Assembly: GCA_042573625.1 (NCBI GenBank)
Contig: JBHPCZ010000033.1
Span: forward strand, 1 to 30,322
Length of the DNA: 30,322 bases
Source of the DNA: JBHPCZ01 sp042573625
GTDB taxonomy: Bacteria; Desulfobacterota; Desulfobacteria; Desulfobacterales; UBA11574
Direction: 5' to 3'
In this document: piece after piece, positions 7,613-15,779 of the stretch
Layout: every line of letters begins with the position of its first letter
How positions within the stretch are numbered: position 1 is the first letter of the stretch
The notes under the pieces: generated by a model
What the model saw: the letters and a program-made list of their open reading frames with translations, nothing else
Database searches by the model: none
What the model was told of the DNA's origin: nothing
Program-made: the position numbers and the translations under genes

Positions 7613-8287
7613 CTAAAGTTTTGATACGAGTTCGGCTGTCACTTCTTGTACGCTGGGTCCGCCGTCTAAAATAATATATTTAACGGATTCGTCCTGGGCG
7701 GAAAGATCTTTGAAATAGTAAGCTGATGCAAGGGTGCCGGTATCATCATCATAGTAGATATTGTGGCGCTTGTCGATGGCGCCCTCATCCTGATCGTCGT
7801 CACGGGTCTTTAAATCACCGCCGCACACACGGCATTTGTCTCCATCCGGTTTGATTGCGTCGATGAAGATGTTGTTTGGGTGATTGTTGTCATTTGCGCA
7901 GAGCCTGCGTCCCATGATTCTGTTTTTTGCAATTTCACGATCGAGAAGAATTTCAACGATGATATCGAGTGCCATCCCGGCTTCCTTAAGCGATTCATCC
8001 AGTTTGATTGCCTGGTTTTTGTTTCTCGGAAACCCGTCAAGGAGCCAGCCGCTTTTGCAGTCGTCCTGTTGCAGCCGGTCGAGTATCATGGGTATGGTGA
8101 TTTCATCCGGCACCAGATCACCACGATCGATATAGTCTTTGGCTTTCATGCCGAGTTCAGTTCCTTTTCCAATGTTGTCGCGAAAAATAGCGCCGGATTC
8201 GATGTGGGGTGTATTGTATTTGTCCTTTAGAATGGCGCCCTGGGTTCCTTTGCCGCTGCCGTTTGGTCCGAAAAACAGAATGTTCAT
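7613..8287 (-). CDS. adk: Adenylate kinase (zinc-lid form)
   Basis: 224 residues. The P-loop is GPNGSGKGT (7-15), an alternative to the common GAPGAGKGT, and the AMP-site segment reads ESGAIFRD instead of STGDMLR. WLLDGFPRN is present. The lid carries a cysteine/histidine set (LCANDNNHP then KCRVCGGDLKTRDDD), consistent with zinc binding. The enzyme converts ATP + AMP to 2 ADP in the cytoplasm. This combination of variant P-loop and lid resembles Desulfovibrio-type Adk as I recall it. ATG 8287 has a strong AAAGGAGAG ribosome-binding site. Single-gene unit with its own promoter and terminator. Confidence 0.95.
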   Translation of the reverse strand: MNILFFGPNGSGKGTQGAILKDKYNTPHIESGAIFRDNIGKGTELGMKAKDYIDRGDLVPDEITIPMILDRLQQDDCKSGWLLDGFPRNKNQAIKLDESLKEAGMALDIIVEILLDREIAKNRIMGRRLCANDNNHPNNIFIDAIKPDGDKCRVCGGDLKTRDDDQDEGAIDKRHNIYYDDDTGTLASAYYFKDLSAQDESVKYIILDGGPSVQEVTAELVSKL

Positions 8288-8390
8288 TTATCTCTCCTTT
8301 CAAATTTGTTTTTGATATCTATAATCTATAAATTTTTCTATACACCTAAAATATTCGGGATAGAATCTCAGTCACAATATTCTGGGCATT

Positions 8391-8417
8391 ACTATATAAA
8401 TGGAAATGGATTGTCAA
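8391..8417 (-). promoter_or_regulatory. Candidate promoter of adk
   Basis: On the minus strand, consensus TTGACA (8417-8412) is followed after 15 bp by TATAGT (8396-8391). The spacing is short; TAGTAA at 17 bp is an alternative -10. Either predicts a leader of about 95 nt for adk. Confidence 0.5.
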
Positions 8418-8444
8418 GGATTGGAATATAAAATTGGCGTCATT

Positions 8445-9827
8445 TTAGGCACGACGGTTTAACATTTCCTTTACCAGCTTGAGCGCTTCCTTTCTGTTTT
8501 GAACTCTATTTGCGAGTTTTGCTTCTTTTACACGGCTCAAAAGTTTTTTAAATAAAGGAGAGGGGGTGAGTCCGAATTCATCAACAAGGTCATCGCCCGT
8601 TATCAGTGGCGGTTCGTTGCTTCTCGGCTTAAAGTCTGAGAAAAACGCCTGAATCAGGCCTTTGAGAAACGAGGTGAATGCCACATCTTTTTTCTGTTCA
8701 TGATCGTCCTTCTTTCCCATAAAGTCCGCCATGGCATGCAGCAGCAAATAAGCGGTATCGGGTCCGCATTTCATAAAGAAGCGTGTTTTCCCTTTGGATG
8801 TTAATGTGTTATTCTGGTGAGCAAGGAAAAGAGAGAGCGGTCTGATATGGTTGCGAATGATAAAATCGATGAATCGTTTTTCACGGGTTGAAAATCTAAG
8901 CCTATTGCCGATTTTTAGCGCCATATCGGCACTTTTTCGGCTATGTCCAAAAAAATGGGCGTTTCCGTTGGCGCCAACAGTGCGTTTCAACGGTTTTCCG
9001 ATGTCATGTAACAGCATGGCACATTTTAACCCACTCGCCCGATCTTCATCAATCCATTCGCTTATATGGCCGGTTGTTTCGGGTAGAAATTTCCTTACAT
9101 CGTTGAGTATTGTTTCAAGGTGAAGGTAGGCACGCATTGTATGTTCGAAGACGTCAAAATGATGATGCCTGTTTTGAAGGCATCCTTTTAATGCGCCGAG
9201 TTCAGGGAAAATAGTGGTCAGCAGTTGCGTGTCCGCCATCTGAGAAAGAAAGGTGTGGGACTTCGGGCTGCCGAGCATTTTAAAGAATTCCGCCCGGACT
9301 CGCTCTGGGGCGGAATTCTGTATCTGAATTGATTGATTTCTGATGGCGGACACTGTATGCGGTTCGATTTCAAAATCCAGGCAGGCACCTATCCTGTAAG
9401 CCCGAATCAGACGGACAGGGTCCTTTTTGAAGACATCTCTTGAAACCATGCGAATTTTTTTGTCGGCAAGGTCTTTTATGCCACCCAAACAGTCGATAAT
9501 TTTTCCCGATTTCAAGTCAAATGCCATCGCATTGATGGTAAAATCTCTTTTATTTAGGTCATCTGCGATGGATTCACCATTTAATGAGGTAATGTCAAAA
9601 ATATGATCGCTCGAGACCACCCGGAAAATCATCTGTCCGGGTTTCCCCATTTTGACAAGGCGGCCTTTTGTCGTTGCGGCCATCTTTTTCGCAAGTTGTT
9701 CTGGATTTTCCGAAACAGCAATGTCATAATCGGTCGGAGATCGATCGAGAAGAAGGTCCCTAACCGAGCCGCCGACGATATATACCCCTGCTGTTTTTGG
9801 AAAAAGACTTGAATCGAATTGGATCAT
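8445..9827 (-). CDS. cca: tRNA CCA-adding-type nucleotidyltransferase with HD domain
   Basis: 460 residues, class II nucleotidyltransferase fold. Motifs in order: YIVGGSVRDLLL, the metal-binding DYDI, RDFTINAMAFD, then KDPVRLIRAYRI. A C-terminal HD phosphohydrolase-type domain follows (HTMRAYL, LLHDIGKP, FFGHS, IIRNHIRP). It adds or repairs the 3' CCA end of tRNAs in the cytoplasm. In lineages with split activities such proteins can be CC-adding or A-adding only, or poly(A) polymerase, and I cannot decide this from sequence; the tRNA in this window does encode its CCA. The start at ATG 9827 has no clear ribosome-binding site. Confidence 0.85.
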   Translation of the reverse strand: MIQFDSSLFPKTAGVYIVGGSVRDLLLDRSPTDYDIAVSENPEQLAKKMAATTKGRLVKMGKPGQMIFRVVSSDHIFDITSLNGESIADDLNKRDFTINAMAFDLKSGKIIDCLGGIKDLADKKIRMVSRDVFKKDPVRLIRAYRIGACLDFEIEPHTVSAIRNQSIQIQNSAPERVRAEFFKMLGSPKSHTFLSQMADTQLLTTIFPELGALKGCLQNRHHHFDVFEHTMRAYLHLETILNDVRKFLPETTGHISEWIDEDRASGLKCAMLLHDIGKPLKRTVGANGNAHFFGHSRKSADMALKIGNRLRFSTREKRFIDFIIRNHIRPLSLFLAHQNNTLTSKGKTRFFMKCGPDTAYLLLHAMADFMGKKDDHEQKKDVAFTSFLKGLIQAFFSDFKPRSNEPPLITGDDLVDEFGLTPSPLFKKLLSRVKEAKLANRVQNRKEALKLVKEMLNRRA

Positions 9828-9991
9828 CGGTGCACTTGGGTCGATCTGATATCAATGAATAAAAAACCTGAATTTTGTACGAACAGAATGTCTGTTCATC
9901 CGTTTTTAATAACTATCATTTTTTAAAGAATGTGTCCATCTTGCAGCCTTTTGGGTCTTCAATAGGTCGGCGCTGCAGGTTCGGTCAAAGT

Positions 9992-10312
9992 GAGCTCTCC
10001 TCCCGCATAGCGGGAGGTATCAGAAAGCCCCCACAAAGGGGCATCACTCCCGGCTTTGAAATCAGTCGCTATTTTGCAGTGATCGAATATCCAATATTCA
10101 ACAAGGAATGTCGAATGATGAAGTCTTTTCGGCTTTTGTATAATGACAGCGCCAAATTTCACGGAACATTCAAACCGAAAGTAAACACGCTGTTTTCCTT
10201 CTATATTCGATATTGGATATTCGACATTCTATATTGAAAACACCGGTTGAATGATATCTTCCGCTTTGTGGCACCCCGGACCGGTTGAACATCTCCGGGT
10301 CCTCCACCAGAC
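9992..10312 (-). repeat. Dispersed repeat R2, copy a (reverse orientation)
   Basis: Its reverse complement matches 15473-15634 and 23157-23419. Shared landmarks are ACCGGTGTTTTCAATAT, CGAATATAGAAG-AAAACA, a CGACATTCCTTGTTG segment, AAAATAGCGACT and TTCAAAGCCGGG, ending in a GAGGAGAGCTCAC or GAAGGAGAACTCAC edge. It fills most of the 523-bp gap between cca and coaE, and no gene is supported there. This is the longest of the three copies. The outer part contains short hairpins, for example CCTCCCGC with GCGGGAGG at its 5' side. Confidence 0.85.
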
Positions 10313-10350
10313 TTAGGGTTTAGATCACAACCAGAACGTCAGGCAGAAAC

Positions 10351-10980
10351 ATGGCCAAGGTTGTTAAAATTGCAGTAACGGGAAGTGCTGGATCCGGAAA
10401 AACTTCTGTTTGCGACCGTTTCAGAGAACTGGGGTTGAAGGTCATCAGTTCTGACAGCCTGGCAAGGGAGGCTGTTGCGCCGAACACCGTTGCTTATGAA
10501 ATGATCGTTGATTCTTTCGGGAAGCAGATTTTGAAAAAAGATGGCACGTTGAATCGCCAGAGGCTCCGTCGCATGATGATAAGCGATGATGACACACGCA
10601 AAACCCTGGAGCAGTGTATACATCCTGAAATAAATAAGCTTATGCACCTGAAGATGGCCGAGGCTGAAAAGGAAAGCGCTCCTGTCGTGATCATAGAGGT
10701 TCCACTCCTTTTTGAATTCGGTATGGAAAGCCGTTTCGATGCAATAATAGTGGTCACTTCGGATCGTGAACTGCAGATTAGAAGGATGATGAACCGCGAC
10801 ACCGTTTCCCGAGGGGAGGCAAAAGCCCTTTTAAGTGTTCAGATACCTGATGAAGAAAAGATTGAACGGTCTGAATTTGTAATAAAAAATAGCGGTTCGC
10901 CGGCGGAGATGATAAGATCGGTTGACCATATTTACAAAAAAATTTACCAAAAGTACCAGAAAAGAATCAAAACCGCTTGA
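10351..10980 (+). CDS. coaE: Dephospho-CoA kinase
   Basis: 209 residues, normal CoaE size. The P-loop GSAGSGKTS is at 11-19. KVISSDSLAREAV supplies the acidic substrate site, and VVIIEVPLLFEFG and the NRDTVSRGEAKALLSVQIP segment are CoaE signatures. It phosphorylates the 3'-OH of dephospho-CoA, the last step of coenzyme A synthesis. First plus-strand gene of the window, 40 bp after repeat R2a, with a weak AGG ribosome-binding site about 10 nt before ATG. A promoter for the next unit overlaps its stop codon. Confidence 0.95.
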   Translation: MAKVVKIAVTGSAGSGKTSVCDRFRELGLKVISSDSLAREAVAPNTVAYEMIVDSFGKQILKKDGTLNRQRLRRMMISDDDTRKTLEQCIHPEINKLMHLKMAEAEKESAPVVIIEVPLLFEFGMESRFDAIIVVTSDRELQIRRMMNRDTVSRGEAKALLSVQIPDEEKIERSEFVIKNSGSPAEMIRSVDHIYKKIYQKYQKRIKTA

Positions 10981-11003
10981 CAGGCAGACAATCATGTTAT
11001 AAT
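10977..11003 (+). promoter_or_regulatory. Candidate rho promoter overlapping the coaE stop
   Basis: TTGACA (10977-10982) and TATAAT (10998-11003) are both consensus hexamers, but only 15 bp apart. If used, it makes a roughly 380-nt leader before rho. Confidence 0.5.
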
Positions 11004-11393
11004 GCTCTTATTCCGAAGGTTTGAAGGTTCAAAGGTTCACGAAGGCATAACGCCCGCCAATTGGAGAGAATACCTTATTCTTCTATTATAAATCACAAAC
11101 ATTTATATTCCTCCATACTTATCAGCATGGAACCAATCCATTCTTCACCTGTAGGCAGGTGAATTGTTTAGATATATAAGTTGCATTTCTGCTGTACAGG
11201 TGCGGGATTGCAAATCCGTGTGAATTTAGAACCGCACAGCGCTGAATGAAGGCGTCGTTATCTGCAAGTTTCCATTCCTCAAGAAAGAAATGCCGCTGCT
11301 TTTCATTTTTCAGGTGGGATATAGAAGTGTTTTCAGTGAGAATTGCCGGGATCGATAATACAGGAATGATTTAAATGAGCGAGGTGTCATCTG
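11004..11393 (+). other. Long 5' leader region of rho
   Basis: No supported gene in this 390-bp gap. It contains a perfect 8-bp hairpin TTCACCTG-TAGG-CAGGTGAA (11144-11163) without a T-run. Two tiny frames could be leader peptides: ATG at 11126 (11 codons), and ATG at 11291 (22 codons) after AAGAAAG. Long regulated leaders ahead of rho are known in other bacteria, where Rho limits its own synthesis. A similar role here is inference. Confidence 0.4.
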
Positions 11394-12641
11394 ATGAATT
11401 TGGTAGAACTTAAGGATAAGAAAATCAGTGAATTGACCCAAATGGCCAAAAAGTACCATATTGACGGGACGGCCGGTATGAGAAAGCAGGAGCTTGTCTT
11501 TGCTTTGCTTCAGGCAGAGATTGAAAAAAACGGCATGATATTCGGGGAAGGCACACTTGAAATACTCCCGGACGGATTCGGGTTTTTAAGAGCGCCCGAT
11601 TACAATTATTTGCCGGGGCCGGCTGATATTTATGTGTCGCCTTCGCAGATTCGCCGTTTCAATCTAAAAACTGGGGACACTGTTTCCGGACAGATCCGGC
11701 AACCCAAAGAAACGGAGCGATATTTCGCCCTGTTGAAAGTTGAGGCCGTCAACTATGAGGATCCGGAAGTGGCCAGAGAAAAGATACTGTTTGACAATCT
11801 GACGCCGCTGTACCCTGAAAAGAAAATACAGCTTGAATGCGATTCCGACAATTATTCCTCACGAATAATGGATCTTTTGACACCGATCGGTTTTGGTCAG
11901 AGAGGTCTTATTGTGTCGCCGCCCAGATCCGGCAAAACCATGCTGCTTCAATCCATTGCCAACAGCATCACGACCAATCACAAGGATCTCCTTCTTTTTG
12001 TCCTCCTGATTGACGAGCGACCCGAAGAAGTCACGGACATGGCACGATCTGTCAAAGGGGAGGTGATCAGTTCAACCTTTGATGAGCCTGCCGAAAGGCA
12101 TGTCCAGGTCGCCGAAATGGTTATCGAGAAAGCAAAGCGGCTGGTTGAACATAAAAAAGATGTTGTTATACTTCTGGACAGCGTAACCCGGCTTGCGCGT
12201 GCTTACAATTCGGTTATTCCTCCCAGCGGCAAGATCCTTTCCGGAGGTGTTGATTCAAATGCGCTTCAGCGTCCGAAGCGTTTTTTTGGCGCTGCCCGAA
12301 ACATTGAGGAGGGGGGAAGCCTTACGATCATTGCGACCGCGCTGGTTGATACAGGGAGCCGGATGGATGAAGTTATTTTTGAGGAATTCAAGGGCACCGG
12401 AAATTTGGAGATTCAGCTGGATCGCAGACTTGCCGATAAACGGGTTTTTCCTGCAATTGATATCAAGAAATCCGGTACACGGAAAGAAGAGCTTCTCCTG
12501 CCCGAGGAAACGCTCACGCGGGTCTGGATTTTAAGAAAGCTTCTTGCTTCATTAAATCCGGTTGACAGTCTTGAATTTTTACTTGATAAAATGAGTGGGA
12601 CCAAGGATAATAAAGAATTTATGAATTCCATGAATGCGTAA
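11394..12641 (+). CDS. rho: Transcription termination factor Rho
   Basis: 415 residues, full length. The N-terminal Rho-N helical domain is followed by the primary RNA-binding cold-shock domain (GEGTLEILPDGFGFLR, YVSPSQIRRF). The ATPase domain has Walker A SPPRSGKT (175-182) and the LIDERPEEVTDM and LLDSVTRLARAYN segments. The TGSRMDEVIFEEFKGTGN stretch and the C-terminus are typical. Rho is a hexameric RNA-DNA helicase that ends transcription of untranslated RNA. GAGGTG lies about 9 nt before ATG. It starts a rho-rpmE-prfA-prmC group. Confidence 0.98.
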   Translation: MNLVELKDKKISELTQMAKKYHIDGTAGMRKQELVFALLQAEIEKNGMIFGEGTLEILPDGFGFLRAPDYNYLPGPADIYVSPSQIRRFNLKTGDTVSGQIRQPKETERYFALLKVEAVNYEDPEVAREKILFDNLTPLYPEKKIQLECDSDNYSSRIMDLLTPIGFGQRGLIVSPPRSGKTMLLQSIANSITTNHKDLLLFVLLIDERPEEVTDMARSVKGEVISSTFDEPAERHVQVAEMVIEKAKRLVEHKKDVVILLDSVTRLARAYNSVIPPSGKILSGGVDSNALQRPKRFFGAARNIEEGGSLTIIATALVDTGSRMDEVIFEEFKGTGNLEIQLDRRLADKRVFPAIDIKKSGTRKEELLLPEETLTRVWILRKLLASLNPVDSLEFLLDKMSGTKDNKEFMNSMNA

Positions 12642-12721
12642 ATCGTGGAAACCTGCGGTTCGAAAATCGAAATATTCATATCAAAATTTTAAAACCAAGG
12701 TGAGTAAAGGAGTTAACAAAT

Positions 12722-12934
12722 ATGAAAGCGGACATTCATCCGGAATATGTTGAAACAACCATAAAGTGCGCATGTGGAAATGTAATTGAGGCTGGGTCGA
12801 CAAAGCCGGATATTCGAATTGAGATCTGTTCAAAGTGCCATCCCTTTTTTACAGGCAAACAGAAGCTTATAGACACTGCGGGTCGGATTGAGCGTTTCCG
12901 CAGGAAATATGAAAAGTTTCAAAAACAGGAGTAA
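12722..12934 (+). CDS. rpmE: 50S ribosomal protein bL31 (zinc-binding form)
   Basis: 70 residues. The zinc ligands of the C+ form are present: C16 and C18 (KCACGN), C36 and C39 (CSKCHPFFTGKQK). bL31 joins the 50S central protuberance to the 30S head. An AAAGGAG ribosome-binding site precedes ATG. It lies 80 bp after rho and is a normal partner of prfA/prmC. The cysteine-containing form implies adequate zinc; no cysteine-free paralogue is seen here. Confidence 0.97.
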   Translation: MKADIHPEYVETTIKCACGNVIEAGSTKPDIRIEICSKCHPFFTGKQKLIDTAGRIERFRRKYEKFQKQE

Positions 12935-13012
12935 ACACATCGGCTATTCTCCGTCGGACCGGCTGATTCGAGAGCTTGCGAAGGCAGTCGGTTGCAATGG
13001 GCCCGCAGCCGT

Positions 13013-13075
13013 TTTGAAACCTTTAAAGACCACTTCCTTTTGCCCGACCCCGGTGCCTGCCCCGTGAAATGCAAA
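13013..13075 (-). repeat. Inverted partial copy of repeat R1
   Basis: The reverse complement of this stretch matches the right end of R1 copy B (13381-13446): the GCAT-T-CACGGGGCAGGCACCGGGG core, then a G-ACAAAAGG-like segment and AAAGGTTTCAA. Together the two make imperfect inverted ends of about 63 bp around a 435-bp segment. Confidence 0.75.
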
Positions 13076-13208
13076 GCATCTTCCGTTGGAACGGTTAATC
13101 CCGACGCATCGGGATCAACTTTTTTATATCCGGCTCAGCGTCCGTGGAGTCATTTGTTGCACGGTTCCTTCAGGGATAGAAATCTCGACAAGATGAGACC
13201 TTTTAAAA

Positions 13209-13446
13209 ATGTTCAATTTTGCCTGCCCGGTTAAATCCGCATTTAACATTTAACCGGGGTACAAGACCACGGAAGGCGAAAATTTTAACCCCCCCAGTAC
13301 GATCTGCCGGACCTACGGGGCAGGCAGGAATACATAGAGTATTTCGAGAATTGAAATTTGAGCCTGACCCCAGTGAAATAAGCTTCGCATTGCACGGGGC
13401 AGGCACCGGGGCTGGACAAAAGGGGGCGTTTTTCAAAGGTTTCAAG
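13209..13446 (+). repeat. Dispersed repeat R1, copy B
   Basis: Direct repeat of 3188-3390 with about 32 extra bases around 13289-13325. It ends about 10 bp before the ribosome-binding site of prfA, and with the inverted partial copy at 13013 it occupies the 538-bp gap between rpmE and prfA. Open frames of 77-92 codons across it on both strands are by-products of the repeat, not supported genes. Confidence 0.85.
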
Positions 13447-13472
13447 ATTTGAAAAGAGGTCAAACAGAACGC

Positions 13473-14552
13473 ATGTTTCAAAAATTAAAAGGTGTTGAAA
13501 ATCGATTCATAGAAGTTGAAAAACTTTTAAGCGACCCCGAGATATTAAAGGATCGAATGGCATACCAGAAGTATAGCCGGGAACATGCCGATCTTAACAA
13601 GGTCGTATCGGTTTTCAGAAAATACCAAAAGACCGCGAAAGAGCTGGAGGACAGCAAGGAGCTGTTAAAAGATGGAGACCCGGATATAAAAGAGATGGCC
13701 CGGGACGAAATTAATGCGCTTACCCTCCAAAAGGAAAGTTTTGAAAAGGACCTCAAAAAACTCCTTTCTCCCAAGGATCCGAAGGATAATAAGAATGTTA
13801 TACTTGAAATACGGGCGGGTACGGGGGGTGAGGAGGCCGGACTTTTTGCGGGTGACCTTTTCAGGATGTACAGCCGGTACGCGGAAAACAGAAATTGGAA
13901 GGTCGAAGTGATGACCCATCACGTCACCGGCGTCGGTGGTTTTAAAGAGATCATCGCAATGATCAGCGGCAAAGGGGCATACAGCCGATTTAAATTTGAG
14001 AGCGGCATCCATCGTGTTCAGCGTGTCCCGACAACGGAAGCTCAGGGGCGGATACACACTTCTGCGGTTACTGTCGCGGTCTTGCCCGAAGCCGAAGACG
14101 TCGAGGTTCACATCGACCCGGGCGAAATCAAGGTTGATGTGTTCCGGGCAACCGGACCCGGAGGGCAAAGCGTAAATACAACCGATTCAGCAGTGCGCAT
14201 CACCCACCTTCCCACAGGTGTCGTTGTGACTTGCCAGGATGAAAAATCCCAGTTGAAAAACAAGAACAAGGGGATGAAAGTTTTACGTGCTCGTATTTTC
14301 GATCGTATGATCAGAGAGCAGAACGAGAAGCGATCCGAAGAACGGAAAAGCCAGGTCGGAGATGGAGATAGAAGCGGAAGAATCAGGACCTACAATTTCC
14401 CCCAGGGAAGGGTTACAGACCACCGTATTGGCCTTACCCTTTACAAGCTGGAGGATATCCTACAGGGTCAATTAGATGAAATAATAGAAGAGATGGCAAC
14501 ATTTTATCAGGCCCAGGCATTAGAGCATGCAGAATCCCCCAAATTCCACTGA
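13473..14552 (+). CDS. prfA: Peptide chain release factor 1
   Basis: 359 residues from ATG 13473, which follows an AGAGGT ribosome-binding site; an upstream TTG at 13449 is less likely. The catalytic GGQ is at 230-232 (ATGPGGQSVNTT). The stop-codon-reading tripeptide is P-T-T (186-188), the PxT class of RF1 and not the SPF of RF2. It recognises UAA and UAG and triggers peptidyl-tRNA hydrolysis on the ribosome. Its last 26 bp overlap prmC, whose product methylates the GGQ glutamine, so the pair is translationally linked. Confidence 0.97.
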   Translation: MFQKLKGVENRFIEVEKLLSDPEILKDRMAYQKYSREHADLNKVVSVFRKYQKTAKELEDSKELLKDGDPDIKEMARDEINALTLQKESFEKDLKKLLSPKDPKDNKNVILEIRAGTGGEEAGLFAGDLFRMYSRYAENRNWKVEVMTHHVTGVGGFKEIIAMISGKGAYSRFKFESGIHRVQRVPTTEAQGRIHTSAVTVAVLPEAEDVEVHIDPGEIKVDVFRATGPGGQSVNTTDSAVRITHLPTGVVVTCQDEKSQLKNKNKGMKVLRARIFDRMIREQNEKRSEERKSQVGDGDRSGRIRTYNFPQGRVTDHRIGLTLYKLEDILQGQLDEIIEEMATFYQAQALEHAESPKFH

Positions 14553-15441
14553 TCCTGAATGGACCATACTTAAACTCCTCAACTGGACCACTTCTTATTT
14601 TAAATCCCACGATATAGACAGTCCGAGAGTCACCGCCGAAATAATTCTTGCGCATACTTTAAGATTAAAAAGGATAGATCTGTACCTGAGATACGATCAA
14701 CCGCTATTTCGCAGTGAGCTTTCACTGTACAAGGCCTTAATAAAACGGAGGATTAAGAGAGAACCTGTTGCATACATCGTGGGAGAAAAAGAATTCTGGT
14801 CCATGAGATTGGCCGTTACAAGGGATGTTTTGATTCCGAGGCCGGAAACGGAATGCGTAATCGAGACCGTCCTTTCTATTTTGTCCGATGATTCAAGCCA
14901 TGATTCAAACATCGGGCACAAACGAATATTGGAGCTCGGCACAGGGTCAGGCGCTATCATTCTTGCCCTTGCGTCCGAACGACCGGATCATTGTTACTTC
15001 GCCTCTGACCGCTCAATTAAAGCCATCGAGATGGCCAAACAGAATGCACGGCGTTATGGACTGGCTGGAAAAATAGACTTCTTTTCCGGGGACTGGCTTA
15101 CACCCTTAACACATAAAAAGTATCGATTTGATATGATCGTATCGAACCCACCCTACATTCAGACTCCGGGTATTTCCCGGCTCCAGCCTGAAATTTCCCA
15201 ATATGAACCCATAGAGGCCCTTGACGGCGACGAAGATGGTCTCGGTTGTTTGAGGCGTATTATCTACGATGCACATATATATATGAACCCGAACGGTTTT
15301 CTGATCCTTGAGATGGGCCATGACCAGAAAGATGAGGTCCGGAAGATTATCGAAGATTGCAGAAGTTATGATGATATTGCGTTTATTAAAGATTACAGCG
15401 GATACCACCGTGTTGTCCGGATGAGGAAGAAGAGGGCTTAA
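14527..15441 (+). CDS. prmC: Release factor glutamine methyltransferase
   Basis: 304 residues, normal HemK/PrmC length. An N-terminal helical domain (REPVAYIVGEKEFW) is followed by a SAM-dependent methyltransferase domain. The SAM loop is ELGTGSGA (136-143) and the catalytic NPPY is at 207-210. It N5-methylates the glutamine of the GGQ motif in RF1 and RF2, using SAM. The start codon lies inside prfA, a 26-bp overlap. Confidence 0.96.
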   Translation: MQNPPNSTDPEWTILKLLNWTTSYFKSHDIDSPRVTAEIILAHTLRLKRIDLYLRYDQPLFRSELSLYKALIKRRIKREPVAYIVGEKEFWSMRLAVTRDVLIPRPETECVIETVLSILSDDSSHDSNIGHKRILELGTGSGAIILALASERPDHCYFASDRSIKAIEMAKQNARRYGLAGKIDFFSGDWLTPLTHKKYRFDMIVSNPPYIQTPGISRLQPEISQYEPIEALDGDEDGLGCLRRIIYDAHIYMNPNGFLILEMGHDQKDEVRKIIEDCRSYDDIAFIKDYSGYHRVVRMRKKRA

Positions 15442-15472
15442 AGATTTATAGTTCATTTAATTGTTACCTAAA

Positions 15473-15634
15473 CCCTCCGCCTGGCGGAGGACCCGGAGAG
15501 GTTCTACCGATCCGTGGTGCTGCGATACGTGAGGCATCAACCGGTGTTTTCAATATTGAATGTCGAATATCCAATATCGAATATAGAAGAAAAACATCGT
15601 GTTTGCCTTCAGGTTGAATTTTCCGTGAAAAAAA
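15473..15634 (+). repeat. Dispersed repeat R2, copy b (truncated)
   Basis: It matches the reverse complement of 10190-10312, and the start of 23157-23419, through CAACCGGTGTTTTCAATATTGAAT-type sequence and CGAATATAGAAGAAAAACA, then breaks off after TTTTCCGTGAAA. Its left edge has the tight palindrome CCTCCGCC-T-GGCGGAGG (15474-15490). It could act as a transcript hairpin after prmC but lacks a T-run. Confidence 0.8.
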
Positions 15635-15696
15635 TGTTGCGGATCAATATTTATTTTGTTACATATACCCGTTTAATTAACTCGCACGCCTTTGGA

Positions 15697-15736
15697 CCTG
15701 TTGCCTGGTGCCCCGCATGGCGGGGTCGGCAGCAGG
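15697..15736 (+). promoter_or_regulatory. Structured rpsB leader hairpin (candidate S2 autoregulatory site)
   Basis: A two-tier hairpin about 44 nt before the rpsB start. The outer 9-bp stem is CCTGTTGCC (15697-15705) with GGCAGCAGG (15728-15736). The inner 6-bp stem is CCCCGC (15711-15716) with GCGGGG (15720-15725) and an ATG triloop, and an asymmetric TGGTG/TC internal loop separates the two. No T-run follows, so it is not a terminator. rpsB-tsf leaders bind S2 for feedback control in other bacteria; that this one does is inference. Confidence 0.45.
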
Positions 15737-15779
15737 GTTGATAAAGGGGGTGGAAAAACCGTTACAAAAGGAGAGTAGA

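Noticed and set aside
9959..10162. 67-codon minus-strand frame (FKAGSDAPLWGLSDTSR type)
   Set aside because: It is part of repeat R2; the corresponding region of copy c (23157-23419) is interrupted by stop codons, so it is not a conserved gene.
12992..13234. 80-codon frame after rpmE
   Set aside because: It crosses the inverted R1 fragment and unrelated sequence; it is explained by the repeat.
15474..15490. Terminator after prmC
   Set aside because: The CCTCCGCC/GGCGGAGG palindrome is strong but has no T-run and belongs to the edge of repeat R2.
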